A stretch of DNA of 7,467 nt from an uncultured Prevotellaceae bacterium. Its GTDB lineage: Bacteria; Bacteroidota; Bacteroidia; Bacteroidales; Muribaculaceae. The notes below the pieces were generated by a model that was not told the origin of the DNA, ran no database searches, and saw only the letters and a list, made by a program, of their open reading frames with translations. A program made the position numbers and the translations under genes. Positions 1 through 5,878 of this stretch are shown piece after piece. Each line of letters begins with the position of its first letter. Position 1 is the first letter of the stretch. The stretch is taken from positions 1-7,467 of the forward strand of contig CAMFSS010000095.1 in the NCBI GenBank assembly GCA_945983195.1, written 5' to 3'.

Positions 1-61
1 TGAATCTATATGGAAATTCGCTTAATACGGGTGTCGGTCAATAATCGCACAAGCAGGGGGA

Positions 62-589
62 GTGAAACATGAAGTTATTAACCCAGCCAATGTTACATAT
101 ATTGGCAAATATGCCTTCTTTGGTTGTGATTGTACTTGCATCACTATTGGTCGATCGGTTACATCTATAGATGAAGGCGCATTTGAAGCCAATAGCATCT
201 GGCATATAACCGCAAAAAATCCAGTTGCTGTACCATTAGAATATGATGTATTCCAAGGTTATCATTACTTAAATTATAATAATATTCAATTAAAAGTGCC
301 TTTAGGGTCTAAAGAGTCTTATGCAAAGACATGGCCGTGGAATAAGGTTAAATATAATAACATTTACGAGAGTGACTTATCCGGGATTAGCAGAATTCAG
401 AGCAAAGAGTTCAAGATTTTTTCTAAGGATGGGGTAATTCGCATTGAGGGTGCTGAGGGCGCACGAGTGGAGGTATTCAACGCTGCTGGTGTGTGCATCT
501 TCCGTGGAGTGGCTTCGGAGATTCCGGTGGCTCAGCGTGGCATCTATGTGGTGAAAGTCGCTGGTCGCGTCACTAAGATTGCACTCTAA
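62..589 (+). CDS. C-terminal part of a BspA-like leucine-rich-repeat surface protein; likely 5'-truncated or broken
   Basis: Reading from GTG at 62 gives 175 residues. Residues about 10-48 hold roughly two LRR_5/BspA-type repeats (NVTYIGKYAFFGC, then SVTSIDEGAFEAN). Residues about 75-95 match the usual cap of this family (LKVPLGSKESYAKTWPW). Residues about 113-175 form a small beta-rich C-terminal module (VEVFNAAG...RGIYVVKVAGRVTKIAL) like the type IX secretion/sorting tails of Bacteroidales surface proteins. Such proteins normally have a signal peptide and many repeats; both are missing here. In this frame a TAA lies at 23-25, and no ATG start is available. The gene is therefore either a 3' remnant, interrupted by a frameshift or stop near the left edge, or translated from a weak GTG. 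By family the protein would be exported and anchored at the cell surface, with an unknown ligand. G+C content rises sharply between the repeat part and the tail. Family call is good; whether it is functional is doubtful. Confidence 0.7.
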   Translation: MKHEVINPANVTYIGKYAFFGCDCTCITIGRSVTSIDEGAFEANSIWHITAKNPVAVPLEYDVFQGYHYLNYNNIQLKVPLGSKESYAKTWPWNKVKYNNIYESDLSGISRIQSKEFKIFSKDGVIRIEGAEGARVEVFNAAGVCIFRGVASEIPVAQRGIYVVKVAGRVTKIAL

Positions 590-590
590 A

Positions 591-658
591 AGCCTCACAG
601 CCTCACGCAGAATCCGCAGAAGGATTTTTGAACACGAATCGCGCGAATTTCTCGAAAG
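591..658. repeat. Three adjoining short tandem-repeat blocks in the 3' spacer
   Basis: Directly after the LRR gene's stop codon lie two perfect copies of AGCCTCAC (591-598, 599-606). Next come two 9-base units sharing CGCAGAA (606-614, 615-623). After a short T-rich stretch there are three degenerate 9-base units of the form nCnCGAAnn (632-640, 641-649, 650-658). Similar CACGAATT-like and CACAGATT-like tandem strings occur between genes in Bacteroidales genomes, as far as I recall. No coding function is apparent. The units could arise by replication slippage or be the worn edge of a small repeated element. Confidence 0.55.
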
Positions 659-695
659 AAGATAAATTTTCAGAATAAAATAATATTTGTCAGTG

Positions 696-738
696 ATACG
701 GACTCCCTTCAACAATCTCTCAGGGAGTCCGTATTTTG
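696..738 (+). terminator. Rho-independent terminator downstream of the LRR gene
   Basis: A perfect 13-base inverted repeat (ATACGGACTCCCT at 696-708 and its complement at 722-734) encloses a 13-base loop. It runs directly into TTTT and then GTTTG. The T-run is on the right side only, so it best serves + strand transcription from the LRR gene, which ends 107 bases upstream. Read on the other strand, the stem is followed only by a looser AT-rich stretch. It might still slow transcripts leaving the leftward FNT gene, which stops at 848. No other candidate terminator for that gene is visible in 737-847. Confidence 0.8.
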
Positions 739-847
739 TTTGTAATCTGAGTTGTTCATATACTAAAAGCAGTCATTAAACATGGGGTAGGAGGCTGTGG
801 CGGAAGTGCTTGCTACAAGAGTCTCAGGTTGCTGCCGGTTTGCGGGG

Positions 848-1450
848 TTAGGTGGCGGGGGCGTTGGTGCCGATGATGAGGCGGTAGAGGTTGCAGCCGA
901 TGAAGTTGCCGAGCACGATGGAGGCGTAGAGAAGCAGCACTTGTCCGGCGTTGGCGGTGAGGTAGTCAATGGGCACGCAGAGGTAGTAGAACGCATCGGC
1001 AATGCAGTGCGGAAAGCCGCAGATGATGAAGAGCGGCACTCCGAAGAGCAGTGGGAGGAATTTGCCTTCGCGCCCCCATTTCACGGCAGTGGTCATGATG
1101 AATCCGCAGCCGATGGCAAGCAGTCCGCTTTGCACGATTCCGGCATTGAGGCGGCCTTCGAGTATGCGCTGAGCGGTTTCTTGTAGCGGCATGGGCGACA
1201 TACGTGCCATGAGTGCCACGAGAAGGCAGCCGACGATGTTCATCAGCAGGATTGTGCATAGCTGTGCCAACTCACCTTTCACGAAGAATCCGGCAGTGCC
1301 GGTGTAGAGCTTCAGGCGATAGTGGACGACGGCGAGAAGCCCGAATGCAAACGTAACGGCACCGACAATGCCTCCGACAGCAAGATAGCCGAATCCGGCA
1401 ATGCCGATGCAGATGCCAGCCATGATGGCTGAGCGAATGAGATTTTTCAT
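848..1450 (-). CDS. Compact formate/nitrite transporter (FNT) family channel
   Basis: The 200-residue protein has six hydrophobic segments (about 5-26, 28-43, 62-84, 102-124, 131-157, 168-192), as expected for an inner-membrane FNT subunit; the family forms pentamers that pass formate, nitrite, hydrosulfide or similar small monovalent anions. Family landmarks are in order: YTGTAGFF (49-56) at the place of the FTSN/FTST loop, NIVG (71-74), the AIGCGFIMTTAVKW segment (112-125), GFPHCIAD (145-152) with H148 at the place of the central pore histidine, and GNFIG (181-185). FocA-type members have about 250-285 residues, so this one has very short termini and loops. It starts 25 bases after argB ends and is the last gene of the leftward cluster. 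The start is ATG at 1450 with no clear Shine-Dalgarno. The substrate cannot be read from the sequence; formate is plausible in a fermenting anaerobe. Confidence 0.85.
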   Translation of the reverse strand: MKNLIRSAIMAGICIGIAGFGYLAVGGIVGAVTFAFGLLAVVHYRLKLYTGTAGFFVKGELAQLCTILLMNIVGCLLVALMARMSPMPLQETAQRILEGRLNAGIVQSGLLAIGCGFIMTTAVKWGREGKFLPLLFGVPLFIICGFPHCIADAFYYLCVPIDYLTANAGQVLLLYASIVLGNFIGCNLYRLIIGTNAPAT

Positions 1451-1475
1451 AATATATCGTTGAATTGAATTTCGG

Positions 1476-2246
1476 TTATCGGAGATGGGTTCCGAGTGAG
1501 AGGTTGTGGAGATTGGAAGCCTTGGTGATAATCACTTCATCAACACCGGCTTGGAGGGTTGCGAAGGAGTTGTCGAGCTTTGGAATCATTCCTCCCTGCA
1601 CGATGCCTTCGGCACGCAACTGTGCGTATTCTTCGGGGGTGATTGAAGGAATCACACTGGCATCGTCATTCTCGTCGCGCAGCACGCCGTCTTTCTCAAA
1701 GCAGAACACGAGGGTTACGCGGTAGTGTTTGGCGAGAGCCTTGGCGGTTTCGCCTGCCATGGTGTCGGCGTTGGTGTTGAGAATGTTGCCATTGCCGTCG
1801 TGAGTGAGAGGAGCAATCACAGGCACAACGCCGCTGTCGATTAGGCGTGCGAGAGCGTCGCCGTCGGCACGGCGCACATCGCCCACCCAGCCGTAGTCGA
1901 TAGTGGTTACGGGGCGGCGGTCGCTTAGCATAATGTTCATGTCGGCACCGGTCATGCCGAGAGCATTTATGCCGAGAGCCTGGAGGCGTGCAACGATTTT
2001 TTTGTTGACAAGACCACCATAGACCATGGTTACGACTTCAAGCATTGGGGTGTCGGTGATGCGTCGGCCCTCGACCATCTGTGTGGCGATGCCAAGCCGC
2101 TCGGCAATGCGCGTGGCAGAGCGACCTCCACCGTGAACGAGGAGCTTCTTCCCCTTGATAGTGGAAAAATCGGCGAGAAGCTGCTTCAGGGAGGCTTCCT
2201 CCTCGACAATCTTCCCGCCGACTTTAACTAAAGTGATATTTTCCAT
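1476..2246 (-). CDS. argB: N-acetylglutamate kinase family (probably N-succinylglutamate kinase in this lineage)
   Basis: This amino-acid kinase of 256 residues phosphorylates the side-chain carboxylate of an N-acylated glutamate, the second step of arginine synthesis in the cytoplasm. Visible motifs are the N-terminal VKVGGK with K8, the glycine loop HGGG (38-41), GRRITDTP (60-67) for substrate binding, NTNAD (157-161) with the likely catalytic aspartate D161, FEKDGVLRD (183-191) and GGMIPKLDN (218-226) with K223. Its length matches E. coli ArgB (258), and it lacks the extra N-terminal helix of arginine-inhibited hexameric forms. Bacteroides fragilis makes arginine through succinylated rather than acetylated intermediates, so the natural substrate here may be N-succinylglutamate; that is inference from lineage. 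No other arginine gene lies in the window. It follows prfB by 43 bases. The start is ATG at 2246, preceded by an A/T-rich stretch and no Shine-Dalgarno. Confidence 0.93.
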   Translation of the reverse strand: MENITLVKVGGKIVEEEASLKQLLADFSTIKGKKLLVHGGGRSATRIAERLGIATQMVEGRRITDTPMLEVVTMVYGGLVNKKIVARLQALGINALGMTGADMNIMLSDRRPVTTIDYGWVGDVRRADGDALARLIDSGVVPVIAPLTHDGNGNILNTNADTMAGETAKALAKHYRVTLVFCFEKDGVLRDENDDASVIPSITPEEYAQLRAEGIVQGGMIPKLDNSFATLQAGVDEVIITKASNLHNLSLGTHLR

Positions 2247-2289
2247 AAAATTTTTTAGTGGTTAAGGGTGGGAGAGAGGGCGTTGGGTG

Positions 2290-3406
2290 TTAGTTGGCAG
2301 AGCCTGCAAATTCCATGAGGTAGGCTTTGATGAAGTCGTCGATTTCACCGTCCATCACGCCGTTGACATCGGAGGTCTGGTAGTTGGTGCGGTGATCCTT
2401 AACGCGGCGGTCATCGAACACATAACTGCGGATTTGTGAGCCCCACTCGATTTTCATCTTGCTGTCTTCCACCTTGCGCTGCTCGGCACGGCGGTGCTGC
2501 ATCTCCTTCTCGTAGAGAATGGAGCGCAGGTGACGCATGGCATTCTCGCGGTTCTTTGGCTGGTCGCGTGTCTCGGTGTTCTCGATGAGGATTTCCTCCT
2601 CCTCGCCGGTGTAGGGATCCTTGAACTGGTAGCGCAGGCGCACGCCCGACTCCACCTTGTTCACATTCTGACCACCGGCACCGCCACTTCGGAACGTATC
2701 CCATGAGATGCGGGCCTGCTCGATGTTGACCTCGATAGTGTCGTCGACAAGCGGTGTTACGAACACCGAAGCAAACGACGTCATGCGCTTGCCCTGGGCG
2801 TTATATGGCGACACGCGCACAAGGCGGTGCACACCGTTCTCGCTCTTGAGGTAGCCATAGACGAAATCACCCTCAATCTTGATGGTGACCGACTTAATGC
2901 CGGCATCATCGCCTTCGAGGAGCTGCGAGATTGTAGTCTTGTAGCCATGACGCTCGCAATAGCGGAGATACATTCGCATGAGCATCTGTGCCCAGTCCTG
3001 GCTTTCGGTGCCACCGGCACCCGAATTGATACGCAGCACGGCACCTAGCTTGTCCTCCTCGAGCCGGAGCATATTGCGCAGCTCAAGCTGCTCGATTTTG
3101 CCGACAGTGCGGGCATACAGCTCGTCTATTTCCTCTTCGGTAACGAGATCCTCCTTGATGAAGTCGAAAGCGAGAGCCAATTCCTCTACCATCTTCCGCA
3201 CTTCATCGTAGTTGTCGATCCAGAAATGTAATTCTTTCACTTTGCGCAGCTGCACCTCAGCCGCTTTCTGGTCGTTCCAGAAGTCGGGCACGTGTGTGCG
3301 CAATTCCTCTTCTTCTACTTCGATACGCTTGCTGTCGATGTCAAAGATACCTCCTCAGCGCATCCTCGCGCTCTTGCGTCTCTTTTAGTTGCTCTTGTGT
3401 AATCAC
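2290..3406 (-). CDS. prfB: Peptide chain release factor 2 (RF2), read through a +1 programmed frameshift
   Basis: RF2 recognises UAA and UGA in the ribosomal A site and triggers peptide release. The gene is in two frames: GTG at 3406-3404 through CTT at 3346-3344 (21 codons, starting MITQEQLKE), then one base (3343) is skipped and reading continues from GAC at 3342 to TAA at 2292-2290 (350 codons). The 371-residue product is close to E. coli RF2 (365). Key parts are GAGGTESQDW (about 129-138), the stop-codon recognition tripeptide as SPY (199-201; SPF in E. coli) and the catalytic GGQ (244-246). Serine at 240 lies where E. coli K-12 has the unusual Thr246. A TTG at 3303 opens the second frame but is internal, and the residues just before it (VEEEE) also belong to the family. 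A TAA at 3424-3422 bounds the first frame upstream, leaving GTG as the only standard start. It lies 60 bases after the acyl-CoA synthetase gene and 43 before argB. Confidence 0.95.
3341..3355 (-). promoter_or_regulatory. prfB: prfB +1 ribosomal frameshift signal
   Basis: Read on the minus strand this is AGGAGG TAT CTT TGA, with the next base C. The Shine-Dalgarno-like AGGAGG (3355-3350) lies three bases before the slippery CTT (3346-3344). The in-frame stop TGA (3343-3341) followed by C is a poor termination context. This is the known RF2 autoregulation signal: when RF2 is scarce, the ribosome pauses at UGA, slips from CUU to UUU and continues in the +1 frame. When RF2 is plentiful, a 21-residue peptide is released. 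E. coli has AGGGGG in place of AGGAGG and is otherwise the same. Confidence 0.95.
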
Positions 3407-3466
3407 TTGAGTTATAGTTTTTTATGATTAATAAATAATATTTTCTTAGCTTAATTGTCGGCGGTT

Positions 3467-5275
3467 TTAGGCATACATTGCCTCGATTTCGCGGCTGTAG
3501 AGCTTGTTGATGATAGAGCGGCGTATTTTCAGCGTGTTAGTCAGCTCGCCGGTTTCCATGCTGAAAGCCTTGGGCAACAGCGTGAAACGCTTGATTTGCT
3601 CAAATGAGGCAAAATTCTTTTGCAACTCGTCGATACGCGCCTCAATCATCTTGATTATGTCGGAATTTTTCACCAGTTCCTCGATGCTGCGATACTGGAT
3701 TTTATGCTTCGATGCATACTCCTTGAGAGCTTCGTAGGCAGGAATGATGATTGCGGTGACGTATTTGCGCTGGTCGCCAATCACAGCCACCTGCTCGATG
3801 TAGCGGTCTTCGCCAAGGCGGCTTTCGAGGGCCTGCGGTGCGATGTACTTGCCGTTTGAAGTCTTGAAAAGGTCCTTAATGCGCTCTGTGAGGATGAGGC
3901 TGCCATTTTCCGACACCAATCCGGCATCGCCGGTGCGGAACCAGCCGTCGGGGGTGAACGCCTCGGCAGTTTCCTTTGGCTTGTTGTAGTAGCCGCGCAT
4001 CACAGTGTCGCCTTTCACGAGAATCTCATCGTTTGGACCAATCTTGAACTGCACTTCGGGCAGCGGTGTACCCACTGTGCCAATTTCGAATCCCTCCTTG
4101 GGGAAGCAGGTGACGGTGGCCGTAGTTTCAGACAAGCCATAGCCAATTATGATGTTTATGCCCAGCGAGTGCAGGAACTCGGTGATGTTCTTCGAGAGCG
4201 GCGCACCGGCAGTGGGGAAGAAGTGACCGCGGTCGACACCGATAGCCTTCCGTACCTTCGACAGCACCTTGGCATCGAAGAAGCGGTATTGAGCCTCGAT
4301 GAGAGCCGGAGCCTTACGGCCGATGCGGGCGTATTTCAAGTTGCGAATGCGACCCACCTTGAGCGCACGGCGCACAACAGCCTTCTGCACGGCACCCATC
4401 TGAGCGATGTTCTCCTGCACGGCAGTGTAGACCTTCTCCCAGAATCGCGGCACACTGCACATGATCGTCGGCTGTACCTCCTTGATAGCCACTTGGATTT
4501 GTTTCGGGTCTTGATTTATGTAGACGCGAATGCCCTGAGTGATAGCAAAGTAGGTCCAAGCACGCTCGAAGATGTGAGAGAGCGGCAGGAAGCAGAGCGA
4601 AATGTCGGTATCGGGATTATATTCAAGCCTACGCTCATGAATGGCAATTGCAGCGTCGAAATTGGAGTGGGTGAGAATCACACCCTTTGGTACACCCGTA
4701 GTGCCCGACGTGTAGATAAGGCAGGCAATGTCGTCGGGGATAGCCGAATTTTCGCGCAGCTTCAGCTCGCTGCGGCACGCCTCGGAAGCGGCATTGCCGA
4801 GCTTCAGCAGATTCTCCCATGTGATGGTAGAAGCATCGTCGGGTTGCAGCTTAATATCGGGGCTATAGGTGATGATTTGTTGCAGAGTGGAATTATCGCG
4901 AGCCACTTCGCGGGCAATGTCGTAGTGCTCCTGACTGCCAACACACAGAATGTGCGCCTGCGAGTCGGTAACGATGTAGTCGACCTCGCTCTTGGAGCTT
5001 GTGGCATAAATGGGAACGCTGATTGCGCGGTTACGGAAAGCTGCAAAATCGGTGACGAGATTGTTAGGCATATTCTGCGAAAATACCGCAACACACTGCT
5101 GCGGCTTCAGCCCGAGAATCTCGAAGGCAAGCGAAACACTCTCAACATCACGCTGAAAATCAGTCCATTTGGTGCTTTCCCACCTGTTGGTGGCATAATT
5201 TTTATGATAGTAAACTTCACGGTTGCCAAAACGGCTCGCATTGCTGTTTACCATCTCAAACAATTTGTTTGCCAT
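3467..5275 (-). CDS. AMP-forming long-chain fatty acid-CoA ligase
   Basis: This 602-residue ANL-superfamily enzyme activates a fatty acid with ATP to an acyl-adenylate and transfers it to CoA, probably at the cytoplasmic face of the membrane. Motifs in order: the phosphate loop YTSGTTGVPKG (188-198), LPLSHIFERAW (230-240) typical of the long-chain (FAA1/COG1022) branch, GYGLSETT (378-385), GWFRTGD (444-450) with the ribose-binding aspartate, the hinge region around R465/K467/D468 (ERIKDLFKTSNGK) and a C-terminal GELTNTLKIRR (576-586) with K583 at the place of the adenylation lysine. All parts are present, and the length is normal for bacterial members. It is the first gene of the leftward cluster, 60 bases before prfB, and diverges from dut across an 88-base gap with a TAnnTTTG element. 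The start is ATG at 5275. Chain-length preference is not readable. It may recycle host or membrane fatty acids. Confidence 0.93.
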   Translation of the reverse strand: MANKLFEMVNSNASRFGNREVYYHKNYATNRWESTKWTDFQRDVESVSLAFEILGLKPQQCVAVFSQNMPNNLVTDFAAFRNRAISVPIYATSSKSEVDYIVTDSQAHILCVGSQEHYDIAREVARDNSTLQQIITYSPDIKLQPDDASTITWENLLKLGNAASEACRSELKLRENSAIPDDIACLIYTSGTTGVPKGVILTHSNFDAAIAIHERRLEYNPDTDISLCFLPLSHIFERAWTYFAITQGIRVYINQDPKQIQVAIKEVQPTIMCSVPRFWEKVYTAVQENIAQMGAVQKAVVRRALKVGRIRNLKYARIGRKAPALIEAQYRFFDAKVLSKVRKAIGVDRGHFFPTAGAPLSKNITEFLHSLGINIIIGYGLSETTATVTCFPKEGFEIGTVGTPLPEVQFKIGPNDEILVKGDTVMRGYYNKPKETAEAFTPDGWFRTGDAGLVSENGSLILTERIKDLFKTSNGKYIAPQALESRLGEDRYIEQVAVIGDQRKYVTAIIIPAYEALKEYASKHKIQYRSIEELVKNSDIIKMIEARIDELQKNFASFEQIKRFTLLPKAFSMETGELTNTLKIRRSIINKLYSREIEAMYA

Positions 5276-5298
5276 ACGATATTTTTATAAAAACGATG

Positions 5299-5306
5299 CA
5301 AAGATA
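5299..5306 (-). promoter_or_regulatory. Bacteroidetes-type -7 promoter element for the acyl-CoA ligase cluster
   Basis: The minus strand reads TATCTTTG, an exact match to the Bacteroides -7 consensus TAnnTTTG. It lies 23 bases before the ATG at 5275, which would give a short leader of roughly 15-20 bases. A clear -33 TTTG is not seen at the expected distance, so the call rests on one element. Confidence 0.55.
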
Positions 5307-5329
5307 GTGAATAGTTTCGGAATTTTAGC

Positions 5330-5337
5330 TACTTTCG
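5330..5337 (+). promoter_or_regulatory. Probable -7 promoter element for dut
   Basis: TACTTTCG matches the Bacteroides -7 consensus TAnnTTTG at all but one fixed position. It lies 26 bases before the dut ATG at 5364, a fitting distance for a short leader. A TTTCG at 5315-5319 lies upstream but is closer than the usual -33 spacing. The element is 23 bases from the opposing -7 element of the divergent ligase gene, so the two upstream regions overlap. Confidence 0.4.
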
Positions 5338-5363
5338 CACAATAAAAGGATAAATGAGCAATT

Positions 5364-5813
5364 ATGGAAGAAAAAGAGATAACAGTGAAAGTGGTAAACA
5401 AGTCGGGAAACCAGCTCCCGGCCTACAGCACACCCGACAGCGCGGGAATGGACCTGCGCGCCTCGCTGAGCGAGCCTGTGGAGATTGCTCCGATGCAGCG
5501 TGCGCTGATACCGACAGGCATCTACATTGCACTCCCCAAGGGCTATGAATGCCAAATAAGACCACGCAGCGGACTGGCACTGAAACATGGTGTGACAGTG
5601 CTTAACTCGCCCGGCACCATTGATGCCGACTATCGCGGCGAGATATGCGTGATATTGGTTAACCTATCGGACAAGCCATTCGTTGTGAACAACGGAGAGC
5701 GCATTTGCCAAATGGTGGTGACCCGCTACAACCGCGTGGAGTGGGAGCAGGTGGACAGCCTCGACGACACCGAGCGCGGAGCAGGAGGCTTCGGGCACAC
5801 CGGAGTGAAATAG
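5364..5813 (+). CDS. dut: Deoxyuridine 5'-triphosphate nucleotidohydrolase (dUTPase)
   Basis: The 149-residue protein is a homotrimeric all-beta dUTPase. It hydrolyses dUTP to dUMP and pyrophosphate, keeping uracil out of DNA and feeding dTMP synthesis. All five family motifs are intact: SAGMDLRA (26-33), RPRSGLA (66-72), GTIDADYRGE (84-93) with the likely catalytic D87 and the uracil-stacking Y90, GERICQM (111-117), and the flexible glycine-rich C-terminal arm ERGAGGFGHTG (137-147). The length is standard. ATG at 5364 is chosen because the protein then begins a few residues before the conserved VKVVNKSGNQLPAY strand. An ATG at 5354 is out of frame. A purine-rich AAGGA lies at 5346-5350, 13 bases before the start, too far for a good Shine-Dalgarno. 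The TPR gene follows after 65 bases, probably in one transcript. Confidence 0.96.
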   Translation: MEEKEITVKVVNKSGNQLPAYSTPDSAGMDLRASLSEPVEIAPMQRALIPTGIYIALPKGYECQIRPRSGLALKHGVTVLNSPGTIDADYRGEICVILVNLSDKPFVVNNGERICQMVVTRYNRVEWEQVDSLDDTERGAGGFGHTGVK

Positions 5814-5878
5814 GGCAAATCAGGCTAATGCCGGATTGGCACAGTCACAGTGTTACGGATTATGGAGAATTTTACGAG

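Noticed and set aside
69..170. A 33-codon hydrophobic frame starting at ATG 69 (MKLLTQPMLHILA...), with a purine-rich GGGGGAG six bases upstream.
   Set aside because: It overlaps the LRR frame, which shows clear family similarity, and is very short. Hydrophobicity in a shifted frame of an AT-rich gene is common by chance, and no homologue comes to mind.
611..630. A small AATCC/GGATT hairpin followed by TTTTTG, considered as a terminator.
   Set aside because: The stem is only five bases, and the far stronger hairpin at 696-738 explains termination better.
377..715. A 112-codon minus-strand frame across the LRR gene tail and spacer.
   Set aside because: It is antisense to the sorting-like domain, runs through the terminator hairpin and has no recognisable features.
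797..1186. A 129-codon plus-strand frame rich in A, E, G and V.
   Set aside because: It is antisense to the FNT gene; the composition is typical of a shadow frame and no motif is seen.
3407..3466. A separate promoter for prfB in the AT-rich gap after the acyl-CoA ligase gene.
   Set aside because: No TAnnTTTG or -33 TTTG pair was found on the minus strand; AT-richness alone is not enough.
4169..5290. A 373-codon open frame on the plus strand opposite the acyl-CoA ligase gene.
   Set aside because: It lies antisense to a gene with complete family motifs. Its translation has no recognisable domain and reflects the codon bias of the opposite strand.
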